Assembly: GCA_027574665.1 (NCBI GenBank)
Contig: CM050648.1
Span: 48,017,200 to 48,081,199, forward strand
Source of the DNA: Rhynochetos jubatus
Lineage: Eukaryota; Chordata; Aves; Eurypygiformes; Rhynochetidae
Length of the DNA: 64,000 bases
Direction: 5' to 3'
In this document: positions 13,570 to 25,683 of the stretch, piece after piece
How positions within the stretch are numbered: the first letter of the stretch is position 1
How the letters are laid out: each line of letters begins with the position of its first letter
The notes under the pieces: model-generated
Database searches by the model: none
Told to the model about the DNA's origin: nothing
Seen by the model: the letters and a program-made list of their open reading frames with translations, nothing else
Translations under genes and position numbers: made by a program

Positions 13570-13576
13570 TTTTCTC

Positions 13577-13611
<35 letters not shown>

Positions 13612-13891
13612 CTTTTCTTTTCTTTTCTTTTCTTTTCTTTTCTTTTCTTTTCTTTTCTTTTCTTTTCTTTTCTTTTCTTTTCTTTTCTTTTCTTTTCTTT
13701 TCTTTGCTTTTCTTTGCTTTTCTTTGCTTTTCTTTGCTTTTCTTTGCTTTTCTTTGCTTTTCTTTGCTTTTCTTTGCTTTTCTTTTCTTTTCTTTTTTGC
13801 TTTTCTTTGCTTTTCTTTGCTTTTCTTTTCTTTGCTTTTCTTTGCTTTTCTTTGCTTTTCTTTGCTTTTCTTTGCTTTTTTCTTCCTTTCT
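13570..13891. repeat. (TTTTC)n microsatellite with 10-bp higher-order units
   Basis: A pyrimidine-rich array of about 320 bp. From about 13591 to 13700 there are 22 near-perfect TCTTT pentamers. From 13701 the unit becomes the decamer TCTTTGCTTT, repeated eight times to 13780. A short pure stretch follows, then a second set of eight G-containing units to about 13875. All long open frames here on both strands (KEKQRKAKKS- or FFSFL-type repeats) come from the repeat lacking stops and are not genes. The pure purine/pyrimidine part is capable in principle of forming intramolecular triplex DNA. Confidence 0.97.
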
Positions 13892-15236
13892 TTTTGATGG
13901 AGAAACTGCAAGTGAAGTAAGCACCATGAAAAGCTTATTTCTTCTCCCTTTTGGGTAATTTCTGTCAAGACAGAACTAGGACAAGGGAACTAGGACTAGA
14001 AAAGCAATGACTGCTTCAGAAATCTCCAACTAATTTCTGTTTTTTTCTTTTAGAACACCTGTTATCGTATTTTAACACTTTGAGAAAGACAAATTAATAC
14101 TTTTTTTGATAAGTCTTAGAGATAAAATAAAAAGAAATAATTTAAACATGTGTCTTAATATTTTACATTGCAAATCATCTTTCTCCTGTATTGAAAAAGG
14201 TAGAAGGGATTCTATATAATGTAATTTCTACCCATTTAAATCAATGCTTGCAAAGTGATGTCTGCATTGAGGAACCTAAACGAAAAAAAAAACCATTGCA
14301 ACTTGATTCTTTTACAAAAGAAATTTAACCAATGAACAAAAAAAATCTATCACAAAATAGAAGAAAAAAAGAACAAAGCCAGTTTTTCAACTGCTACAAA
14401 TTGCAGGCTGGTACTTGATTAATTAGTTCACCAGTTTGGTAATCATAGTTTTGTGGTCTTAATATAAAAAAGGGATTTAAAAAAAAATACTGTAGTGTAC
14501 TCAAGCCACCTGTAGTAGTTCATTAGTCACATATGGTGATCTTTGCATGAGGCTTGATATGTGTAGGGGTTGGCCCAAAGATTTCCCTGTTTGCACCCCT
14601 CGGGTGATTTTCATTTTCTGTGCAGAAAACAGTGCAAATTGATGGTTCATCCTTGTTAAGATCTTTAAAAATAACAGTGACAATCCGTGGATGAAACATC
14701 TTTCCCAAGTTGTTGCTATGATGCAGCAGAGGTAGAGGAAATACTATACAAGACATATTTTTCCCTTTAAGAGGGAAAGGAAAGAAATAAGATATTCCCC
14801 TGGGATCTTCCCCTCCTACTAAATAACTTCTTTGTCTTCTGGCTGTCAGACAACATCTTCGATTCTCCCTGTAGGTGTGGAACGCCATGGAAAGCACTGT
14901 GCAATTTCTTTGTTTTATCTGAAATCAGGATATTGTATGGCATAGCCATTAATCAGTTAGACTCTGAGGCTCAAGATGGCTAAACACAGCACAAGAATAG
15001 TCATGAAAAATCTTCTTTTCCCTTATTAAACTGCTGAGAAAACAACCTGAATATATTTGACCTACCATATACCTGCACATTACCCTGATGAAGTCAGGGA
15101 ACGGTACTCCTGGAAGTGCATATGGGACCATTGATTCTGAATCACATCACAATGGCTCTGCAAAATTGACTTCTTACAGAGCGAGTATTCAGGCATGGCT
15201 TCAGGGCACTCACTAAGGCTCCATCGTGTAGCAGGA
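13892..15236. other. Non-coding DNA
   Basis: No gene supported. The 124-codon minus-strand frame at 14523-14897 has no recognisable motif. Confidence 0.6.
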
Positions 15237-15390
15237 GACATATGCTAGATTTAAACTAACTAGGTTGGGTATTGCTATCAATGTAGCCATAGTAACGCAG
15301 AGCTTAGCCTGCGCTCAGCTCTGATCTACAGCAGAGATGTGCTATCAGCCACATCACTTGCTAGTTAGTCTAAAGCTAGCTTGGGTATGC
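15237..15390. repeat. Inverted-repeat element, possible ancient MITE
   Basis: The 18-bp arm at 15246-15263 (TAGATTTAAACTAACTAG) and the arm at 15361-15378 are complementary at 16 of 18 positions, with a 97-bp spacer. Similarity appears to continue outward with a gap ('acatatgctag' versus the complement of 'gctagcttgggtatg'). The 'gctagcttgggtatg' string resembles old hAT-like non-autonomous elements I recall from reptile genomes, but that link is from memory. I see no clear target-site duplication. Confidence 0.4.
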
Positions 15391-18300
15391 CTGTTTGATC
15401 TGAAGTTCCCGCACTAAACACCTACTCTGAGACTGCTAGGGGACAGAAAATTCCACTTTGAAAATCTTCATGCGTACTGGCTATCTGCTGAAAGGTTGGA
15501 CTTTCAGAGTGGGTAGCATTAGAAAAATAATGTTTTAAAACCAAGTCATTTCAGTTACGTGAAAGGTATGATGTGTGCTTTCCACAAGTTGGACTGCTTG
15601 AACATTATATTAGTGTTACTGTTAATAGTTGCCAATGTTTTTGATGTCTTTGAACACAGAAGGGTTCTAACTTATGTTTACTCTGTTCCAGATACACTTG
15701 CACACATATATATATAAACATAAATCAAAATTTGCCCAAGGGAATATGCAATTTGTAAGACAAATCAGAAAACTTAACATTTCATGGGATTTTTCTGATG
15801 GTAATAAATTTGCAGTTTTGAAGCTGTTAAATATTACAGTACAAAAAAACTTGTAATTATACAAAAAGAAATATGCAATGGATGTGGGAAAGGTTATATG
15901 TAAGGAAACTGAAAAAGGAATACATTTTGTTATATGGTTGTTTCATCTACAAATTTAATGTCCATTCTGTTTCCTGGATAATAGATGAAGGATAAATAAA
16001 ATATGATTTTGATGGAACAAATTGTTTTTCTTTTGTTTGTGGGATACAGTCCATTGGGGATGGAGTTCATAACTTAATATAACTTAAATAAATGTTAAAG
16101 TAATATTTTTGAGGTTTCTGCAAAATATCGCTCCCTTTTAATTTCTTTTTATTACACATCTGTATCTCAGGATACAATCAGTCTTTTTCCAGTGGATCAG
16201 TTATTGACAAAGAGTATTTAGCTCAGAGATATTTGTGACAATGTGCTCTTCTATGAAAACTAGATTAAAAAATATAAAAAGTATTTTGTGCCTGAGGAGA
16301 TATTCTGTTTGACATTTTTGGAACAGATATTTTATTTTTTTCCATTCTATTTGTAAAATATTAATATTAAGACTTCTTACCTGAATTTTATCTTTTTTTT
16401 TTTTTTTTTTAATCAAAATGAAACAACAGGGTGCAATAAGATTATTTCTTATTTTAATTTCTTTAGAAACAACATTTTTCCCATTGTTTCTGTGGAATAG
16501 AAAATGCAATATATGGAAGAAGTATGGAAAATGAAATAATCTACAAACCTTTCCTCCACACTTAAATATCTTCATTTTTATAGAAAAAAGTGTGGCTTGT
16601 TCATTAACATATCATTTTCATAGTCTTATGCTATTATGCATAGTAGCAACCTTATTCTCAAGCTTATTAACAAGATTAATTGTGAGAAGGCAATATAAAC
16701 AGGAATATTCCTCTCATCTTTCCTTAGTGTGTTTTAATTCTTATACATGCAAGATCTTCTCCAAAAGGAATGGAAGCTTGCTTAATTAAGAATGACTGTA
16801 CTGCCAAGATGAAACACTGAGAAGTACTATTCAGTTACAGATTTTTTTTTAATGTATGGATTTTGAGAGTAAACATGGGTCAAGTTTTCGAGTTTTTCTA
16901 TACAAACCTTTGCTGCAGAGGTTTCTGAATTAAATATAATTCCCACAGGTGGTAATCCTGGAACGTGTGGGTAAGAATAGTGAACCTGACAGAAATTCAA
17001 TAGTTTCTATATATACTTAGACTTATGAGCTCACTGGAAGCAAAGCTAGAAAGTCAAAACTGGGTCTTGCACTGCATCTCACTATTCAAGAAGGACCTGC
17101 TTGTTTCTTTTTATCTTCCTGATTCTTATATTCATTACTTCATTTTTCAGCAAATCACTACATTTTTCAGCTAGAAAACCACTGTAATTGTTCAGTGAAT
17201 GGGAAGATAAGCTCAAAAGCATTGATTCCTGCTGTGAAAGCACTGAGGAAGAAAGACAATATCCAGGGAGAAGTGGCTGACTATGGTCCTCCACAAAGTC
17301 TTAAAATCAACCTTATCTCTCTCCCAACAGCTTTAGTCTCTGAGCAGTGTAGAACTTCAGTGACTTTTCAAATAAAGATGGGGAGATCCCTGCTCCTGCA
17401 TTGCAATAATTGCTGTGAAGAAGATCATAGGTCTCAGATGAGGATTTCAAATAAACCATGATGTCCAAATACTCACCCATTAAGCATACTACTGATTGTA
17501 TCCTCACCAATAAGCTATTCCAAAGGCACTTGTGGGATGTTGTCCTCTGCTGAAGTTGGATTTTCAAGTAGTCCAAGGCAAAAGTTGAGAAGTCCTTTCT
17601 CAGACATGTGGAAATTAATTTCATTTAGTGACAGATTTTTTAACCTGGGTGATGTTAGGCAGGAAGTGTATATGCCCCAGACTGTTCTGATAGTTGAAGT
17701 AATTTCAAATCTATTTGGAATGTAGAAGTATGAGTAGCATTCTCTTTTTCAGTAGGACAGTTGGATAACCATTGACCCTATCAGGTGTCCTATGGGTTTT
17801 GTAATGAAGAATTTGTGCTGTAGGACAAAACAAGATGCTTGCAGAGAATGGATTTTCATGGAGGTCTTTTCTCCTCCCTTGGGTGAAGAAATGTCACTGG
17901 CTAATTAAGCAACTTGAAGAAAAGGTGACTTGAAACAAGTTTAGCAGCTATTTTACAGTCACTCTTCTGTTGAAGCTGCTAATTCAGGAATGGTTTCCAT
18001 CCATGCAGGCAAATACAATTTTTGATGGAGTTGCAGGAAAGTTATTTTATCCTGAATGTGAAGCCTTTGTTAGGAACTTTTGTGATGATTGTGAAGATAA
18101 CACAAAAGCCATAAAGCACTTACTGAAATCTCATCACCGTGTTAAATTCCATCACGATGTTAAATAATGTCACCTTTTAGTGGTTATTCTTGGAGAAGGC
18201 AGCAGAGAGGTAAACTTGGCCCAATCTTCAGTAAGCAATGATTCACATGAAAAGGAAAGAGACCTCCTCAGATTTAAGCCGTCTCTAAGCCTGTCCCTCG

Positions 18301-18596
18301 TGTTTCAGATAGAACTTCAAGGGATGAGCAGCAACTGAATGTCAGCTCCTGTCAACACCTCCACCTAGCTGTCAGGTGCTGGATGCCCAGGGTTTGTCTG
18401 CCTGTGCTCTAGGCCAGCTCTGACAGTGCAGCAGTCAAGTCTTGAAGAGAAGAGCTGTTTGTTGGAAGAGCTGTGCAAAACCACTATTGGAGCTCATACC
18501 CCTTCTCTCAGGGGCATCTCCTGCCTCAGTTACATTCACAGATGTGCCCATACTTGACCACATAAACCCTTGGTCTGGACCCTGATCTTGAACAGT
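15391..18596. other. AT-rich non-coding DNA
   Basis: No gene supported. It contains an 18-T run at 16393-16410. At about 18133-18168 an imperfect 17-bp tandem repeat, 'catcacSgtgttaaat'-like, ends a 65-codon frame. Frames on both strands at 17195-17725 (up to 103 codons) were inspected for pseudogenes and not recognised. Confidence 0.6.
16393..16410. repeat. T18 homopolymer
   Basis: An uninterrupted run of 18 T. No retrogene body is recognisable beside it on either strand. Confidence 0.95.
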
Positions 18597-18725
18597 GCTG
18601 GCTGACTCTGGGTACCATCACTAGACCTGCTCTGCTTTTCTTGCTGGGGTACCATGAGGCTTTATCCTGTGTGGGTCTGCTCCCAGCCATGTTGCCACCT
18701 TGGCTCCCTGCGTCTTACAGAGCCT
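18597..18725 (+). repeat. Unnamed dispersed repeat, copy A
   Basis: It shares a clear block with 29791-29945 in the same orientation. Matching strings include 'ggctgac', 'ggtaccatcac', 'gacctgctctgc', 'ttgctgg', 'taccat-aggct' and 'tcctgtgtgg', followed by 'ttggctccc'. Copy A lacks a roughly 20-bp piece present in copy B ('gacaatgagggcagagcc'). The local base composition is more GC-rich than the neighbourhood. It may be part of an old LTR; I cannot name the family. Confidence 0.65.
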
Positions 18726-21700
18726 TTCCTCCACACACACAAAAGACCAGACTGAGGAACAGGCAGGCATTAGGAAGAGACAAAACTATTGCAGGGGTCA
18801 GAAAAATGGTACAGAGCAATATTCACAGGTGGACACATCTGGAGGAATTTTGCCTTGTGACCTTTCCATCATAATGGAGTGACAGATCTGATCAGGATTT
18901 TTGGCACATGCTCATGAGCAGGACTATACAGTCATGAACAAAGGTTGTTGTATGGGGAGTAAACTGATCTGCTCATCATCCTGCACAGGTACTGCAGCTT
19001 GTGGCTGCGGGATTAGGAGGCACCAATCATGTGTAGCTAAGTGGATAGAAGATATCTGTGGGTTCATATCCAAAACAGAGATTATTACTGTTAAGCTTGT
19101 CTGAACATGTGTCTGCACTTTTTTATGTACTATGAGATAAGATTTTACTGGCTCAAGATCACAAGTGGTCAAAACTGAAAGGAGGGAGAAAAGAAGGTTG
19201 AAGGAAGCAGCAGCTGCAGTTGTATACAGGAACTGCTGAGAGGCAAACTGGCAACATCAACAGGCATGGATGTGTCACTGGCCAGTAACACCTGCCAGTA
19301 CTGGCCAGCGCTTTCCCAGAGTCACAGACTGTTACATACAATTCTAATCATTATTCAATATCTCTTTTTTATTATACTTCTGCAGGTTACCGTACTAATG
19401 ATGATCTATTTTAAAGTTTATATTGCTCTGAGAAATAGAGATCTTTATTTTGAATGTTAAACCCTTATCTTTACTACATGGCTTAAACAGTCATGAGATA
19501 GCTTGTACGTAATCATGTTCTGAGAGCACCTTTTCCTTGTGTATATACTGATATATAAACCAGCTGATACACCCTTTTTGTTACAGTCAGTATATGTTAA
19601 TATAAATGTGTATTTGAGTTATTGTGCTTAAAAGTAACTGGAAAAATAGTGCTGAGCTTAGGTTCAGTTCCTGAATTTGTTTGGTGATACAAGGAGCATA
19701 TTCTCAGGCACAGGATATTTTCCTGAATCGTCTTCCAAACTTTGACATATTAATTGCATATGGACAATTCACAAAGTTCCTACAAAGACCATGCTCTTAC
19801 AGGTACAAGCTTATAGGCATGGGTAAAATTAGTAGGGAGAGCTAGGATTAAAAAAAAAAAAAAAAAAAAAAAAGAGAGAACTTAGAAGCTCAGGAGCACA
19901 GGAATGATTGTTCTGCTTCTTTCCAAGTAGTAAAAGTAGGGAAATATTTTTTTGAAGAATTTTTGTTACTCTGAACCTTGGTTCCTTACTACCTTCAATA
20001 ATTTAATAAAGTATGTGCTGGAAAAAAATGTGAAGAATCCGACAGAAACATTTCAATGTTATTTGGACTGCCTTGGCTAGTAAAATGGTCCATCAACTTC
20101 CTAGAAGTAATCAGGAAAATATAGTACCAAAGACATTTGATAGAGGAATATCCAGAGAGAAATATAAGGCTATGATCCTCTCCCCAAATTATTTATTGGT
20201 CTTTCCCCACAAGCACACCTACAAAGCAAGGATGAGACAGTGGCTTGCTTCTGTCAGATGTCTTGCAGACGTTGAGGATGAAATTACATGTCTAAGAGCA
20301 GTGGTTCTTTTTTGTTTCACACATCTTATGGTGTGAAATGTAAGCAAATGTAGTTAAAGTGATAAAGTGCTATCACATTATACATCACAATTTTACAGAA
20401 TCTAACCTGTATATAAAAAAAGAAGTTTTAATTCTTACTTAATGTGTTTTATATAAGCACTTTTTTTTTTCTTAATTTGCATGGAATTTTTACATTGTTT
20501 TTATGTTTGTGTCAGTTTTGATGTCTTTCTTTACACCAGCTATTTATTCTTTTATCTTCTGAACATTTTTTGGTCATCTACAAATTTGCTTACTACCACT
20601 CATGAAATTTTAGGTCAACATCAAACTTCTGTTGTGAAAAAAATAAAAACATGAAACAGAGGTAAAATTTGAACTCTTGCTACTGCAGAAATCTTAGCTG
20701 ATTCACATAGTCCCTTAATTTGCATTAGATAAAATAAATTAAAATTGCATAAACAATTTTTAAAGACAATTTTTATCTTTATCAATAAACTATGGTTTTC
20801 TTTTATTCTCTGTATTTACCAGGTTCTGTTCATCTCAGATTGTATGATTTACCTATTTGTATTCAGGATCTTGTACAGTTAGTATATATCTAGTAACTTT
20901 CCTGAGCAGTTTCCTCTGTGTGAGTGGAGTGGCATTTTAAATATAGACACTCTGTAGACAACACAGTAAGATGACTATAATTAAAAGAACCCATATGATT
21001 TATCCTGAGAAGCTGCACCCAACTATGTCCCAATTTTCATGCAATCTGTATGATGCTTGCCAGATGCATGAGATTATTTAGATATTTCTTCACCTTTCAG
21101 GTTTATATATCTCTTAAAGGACATTTTAAGACAATATTTTTGTTGTTGTTGTTTTTCTTCAATTTCGTAAGTAATTTCATCCAAATTTCTGGAAGCTTTT
21201 TCTTCTACAAAAGCTTCAGAAAATACTACAATGATAATAACATTTTTGTACTAAATAGCAGTAGACTGCATGACTGTCCTGATTGTAAAGCCATGCACAC
21301 TTACTTAAAGCTAGGTACCTGTCTGTCCAAAAATGGAATACTTACTGTTTTTATGTATTTTCCACTATAGTTATGCTTTCATTCTTTTATGATCTTTGCA
21401 TTTGACTGGTAGCTAACTGCACATGGACATACTGAATCACCCACCAGATGGTAAGATGACCAGTATACTAAGTAGAAGCCAATATTTTATTCCAAAACTA
21501 ATACCTCTATGACCAGGCTAAGGAAGCACAGATGGATATTGTGATAAGTTTTGATACTCATAAAAGTGCTTTGGATTACTGAGGAAAACAAATGAAACTA
21601 AAAGAAGGACAAAGGAAATTTTCACCTTTAAGAGAAGAATACTTCTTGTAAAATTAAGTTATAGAATCAAAGTCTCTGCTACTGTTTGGAAACTATTCTC

Positions 21701-23869
21701 ACCAGACACCTGCGGAAACTACTGATGAGCTGGGACAAAGAAACCAAAAGTATAAATAAATGTTGCAGAAAAGTTGTCTCAAAGTCTATGACATATAAAG
21801 CTTTCTTGTTTTCTTCTGCCCCAGAAATTGGCAATGAGGGTTTTCTCTACCATGAGTTTAGAAACCTGATTTTATTGAGATATGGAGGAAAACTCCATGA
21901 ACTCCCATGAATCTCCTACATATTAAGAAACAGAAAGATTCACTCTTCCCTTAATCCTTTTGTTCTTTATGCGTTTCATCTCCAAGAATAATTCCAGTAA
22001 TTCTGTTCCCAGTACATATGCAGTGTTGGGCAGTCGGTTCTAATCCTTAGAAAATGGGGCTGAATCCTGTAGAAATAACCATATTGAGTAAGCCATCACA
22101 CAGCATCTTTTTTTTGTTTCTAAGAGACAGCATTTCATCTTGAAATTAATAAGAATTATGTACAGAAGCTCTTCTTGTCCAAACCAATTTCCTCTTGCAG
22201 TTTTCTTTTCTGTTCAAATCCCTAGCCAGCAGTCATGCAGAGATAAAAACTCCTGAAGCTGCTCTGCTTTTTAAATCCAGTGGCACAGGCAGCACTTTAC
22301 AGACAGCTTGTACAGCACACACACACAAAAGTGACTTGCTGATTGGATTGACACGTTCTGTCCTGTAAATCAGCACAAAGAATGAGTGATCACACAGGAA
22401 ATCATCCCTCTAGGAAAAAATTACTTTTATGCGGATTTGTGTAAACATTCAGAAATACTGGAAAAATCTGCTTTTCATCCTTCTCATGTTCCTTTCTTTC
22501 GTCCAAAGAAATAAGAATGTAAACATGTTATAGTTTCTACATCCATTTTTTTGCTTGGACAACTTCCACCAAATTCGCTTTACTTCCTGTATGAACCTCT
22601 GAACGAATTCTCATGGTCTGATTCCAAAGACACATATCACTTGTTTCTGCTACAATGGGGACATGACAAGGTGTCATTGCTCTGGTAGGCCTATTGTTTC
22701 CAGTTCTATGTGCATCCATGTCTGAGCATCTGGTATAAAATAGCATGCTGATTTTGGTAAGGTCTCCACGGACATCAAATATTACTACAGAGCAGGGAAT
22801 ATTTCACTTAAATTATTGATTCATGCACCATATGTCTTATGATGGAAATTATTCATTGTTCAAGTTTGTGAACACTTACAGAAAAGTGTAATGACAGATA
22901 GTATTATACAGTAATCTATTGTTTTGTATAGGATTGTTCCTTTGCACTTTGGAACAATTTACTGCTTTGTCTAAGATCTTATACTATCTTCCCTTTTATA
23001 ATCCCAGACTGTTAATGTCACCATTAACACCAATTTTAAAATTTGATGAATGTTATGCCAGTTTAATTCTGACAACATTTATTTATTATCCCACCTCTTT
23101 ATGCAGTCAAAATTACACTGACAGAAATGTGAAAATTGCTTATATTAAGACCACTAGAGTTGATTGTCAATACTGTTCCTGGTATGAAAAAACACAGGAA
23201 CTCCTTACCAAAAATAATTCAGCTCACACATTATTTATCAACATCTCTATGCCATGTTGACAAAAATACTGTTTTGCACAGGGTAACTTTCTCAATAAAG
23301 TAGACTTGGAATGAAAAATCAGATGACCTTCTGTGCCACAAGGAGTAGTGATGGTCCAAATTCAGCTCTCCATAGAATTGGTAAGGTCAAGAAACCTGTT
23401 TTAAGAAGTTAAAAAAATCATTATGTGATATGGTTGTGTGAGAAAAATAGGAACTGTATTAACTGAGAAGAATCAGTAAAACCCAACACAGCTTCTCCTT
23501 GCTCTTAACTCTAGTGAAAGCCATTTTGAAAGATGCATGTGAAGGACATTTGTGACCACAGGTGCTACCAGGGCATAAAATAGTTAGTTCTCTGAGGTAT
23601 TTCAAACAAGAAAATTAATATAATTCCTGAATATTTTTAGTTACTTTATGCCATCAGGCATATTAGTTTTGCTCTGAATTGATTTCAGCTAATGGTATTG
23701 TAATCAGCTACCAGACATATATAAGTTGATATGCAGACAAATAAGAATATATGGACAATATTTTCCTGCCTGTGTCTGTAGGAAACCCCATTGACCAGAG
23801 AATACTGCACATTATGTTCTGTGAAGTAAGCTGATGGCTTCAACCCAAGCCATTAAATAGGAGTATTTT
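18726..23869. other. AT-rich non-coding DNA
   Basis: No gene supported. A 24-A run lies at 19850-19873. The frames at 20073-20336, 21050-21370 and 22919-23260 (87-113 codons) show no domain I recognise and have hydrophobic, AT-driven composition. Confidence 0.6.
19850..19873. repeat. A24 homopolymer
   Basis: An uninterrupted run of 24 A followed by GAGAGAA. It could be a retroposon tail, but no retroposed body is recognisable upstream. Confidence 0.95.
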
Positions 23870-25683
23870 CATAGAATCATTTGTTTGGTTTGGTTTGGAA
23901 GGGACCTTAAAGACCATCTAGTTCCAACCCCCCCTGACATGGGCAGGGACACCCTCCACTAGACCAGGTTGCTCAAAGTCTCATCCAGCCTGGCCTTGGA
24001 CACTGCCAGGGATGGGGCATCCACAGCTTCTCTGGGCAACCTGCTCCAGTGTCTCACCACCCCCTCTGTGAAGAGTTTCTTCCTCGTGTCCAATCTCAAT
24101 CTAACCTCTTTCTATTTAAACCCATTACCTTTTGTCCTGTCCATACAGGCCCTTGTAACAATTCCTTCCCCAGCTTTCTTGTAGGCCCCTTCAGGTACTG
24201 GAAGGTGTTATAAGGACTCCCTGGAGCCTTCTTCAGGATAAAATACCCCAATTCTCTCAGCCTGTTCCCACAGGAGAGATGCTCCAACCCCCTGATCACC
24301 TTCATGTCTCTCCTCTGGACTCACTCCAACAGGTCCATGTTCTTATGTTGAGACCTCCAGAGCTGGATGCAGCACTCCAGGTGGGGTCTCACGAGAGCAG
24401 AGTAGAGGGGGAGAATCACCCCTCTCAACCTGCTGGTCACACTTCTCTGGCTACAGCCCAGGATATGGCTGGCTTTCTGGGCTGCAAGTGCACACTGCTG
24501 GCTCATGTCCTGCTTTTCATCCACCAGTACCCCCAAATCCTTCTCCTCAGGGCTGCTCTCGATCCATTCTCCACCCAGCCTGTCTTTGTGCTTGGGATTG
24601 CCCTTGCACTTGATCTTGTTGAACTTAATGAGGTTTACATGGGCCCACCTCTCAAGCCTACCAAGATCCCTCTGGACGACATCCCTTCCCTACAGCATGT
24701 TGGCCACACCACACAGCTTGGTATTGTGGGCAAACTTCCTGAAGGTGCCCTCAATCATACCATCCATATCACTGACAGTTATTAAACAGCGCCTGCCCTG
24801 ATACCAACCCCAGAGGAATGTCACTCATCACTGGTCCCCATTTGAACATTGAGACACTGATCACAACTCTTTGAATACAACAATCCAACCAATTCCTTAT
24901 GCACCAAATGGTCCACATATCAAATGCATGTCGCTACAATGTAGAGACAAAGCTGTCATGCAAGACAGTGTCAAACACTTTGCACAACTCAAGGAAGCTG
25001 ATGATTTCAGTTGCTTTCCCCTTATTCACCAACACTGTAACCCCATCATAGAAGGGCACCAAATTTTCAGGCATGACTTACCTTTAGTGAAGCCACGTTG
25101 GCTGTCACAAGTCACCTAATTGTTTTCCATGTCCCTTTTCATAAATTCCAGGAGGTTCTGCTCCATGATTTTGCCAGGCACAGAGGTGAGACTGACTGAC
25201 CAGTAGTACTCCAGGTCTTCCTTTTTTTCCCCTTTTCAGAAATGGCTGTATGTTTCCACTTTTCCAGTCAATGGGAACTTCATCAGACTGTCACGACTTC
25301 TCAGATCTGATGGATAGTGATTTAGGAACTTCATCATCAGTTCCCTCAGGACCCGATTCATCTCATCAGGACTCATGTACTTGTGCACCTTCAGCCTCCT
25401 TAGATGGTTTCAACCAGGTCTTCTACTTCAGTATACCATTCTTCATTCTCCCAGTCCCTTCCTTTGCCTTCTGTGGTTTGAGCACTTGCTGGTGAAGACT
25501 GAGTCAAAAAAGTCTTTGAGTACCTCAGTCTTCTCCATATACTCTGTAACCAGGTCCTCCATTTCCTTGCAGAGGAGGCCCACAGTTTCCCTGGTCTTCC
25601 TTTTATCACCAATGTACCTATAGAAGCTTTTTTTGCTGGCCTTGATGTCCCTGTCCAGATTTAATTCTATCAGGGCTTTAGCT
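23870..25683 (-). mobile_element. CR1 LINE, 5'-truncated (copy 3)
   Basis: Antisense CR1 with 3' UTR of the same type as copy 1. Its 3' end is at 23870 ('catagaatcat'). On the minus strand it spans the endonuclease-RT linker ([13 protein letters not shown] region near 25600-25670), the RT domain, the thumb ([24 protein letters not shown] near 24450-24535) and the C-terminal segment with RGLEHLSCGNRLRELG near 24250-24300. The RT active-site box, normally FADD, reads FAHN at 24723-24734, so both catalytic aspartates are lost. There are many stops and indels, especially at 24780-25500. The 5' end lies in the linker, so the endonuclease is absent. It is not functional. Confidence 0.94.

Noticed and set aside
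13451-13968. Lysine/glutamate-rich and Phe/Ser-rich frames of 110-158 codons
   Set aside because: They come from the TTTTC array; no unique domain flanks it and four or more frames are open at once.
17195-18167. Cluster of short frames on both strands considered as a pseudogene
   Set aside because: No family recognised and no consistent direction of homology; the last frame ends in a local 17-bp tandem repeat.
19850-19873. A24 run considered as the tail of a processed pseudogene
   Set aside because: No coding-like or repeat-like body upstream and no flanking duplication seen.
22919-23260. 113-codon plus-strand frame
   Set aside because: AT-driven hydrophobic composition, no motif and no supporting signals.
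24279-24785. 168-codon plus-strand open frame
   Set aside because: It is the antisense of CR1 ORF2 in copy 3; the true coding sense is the minus strand and is broken.
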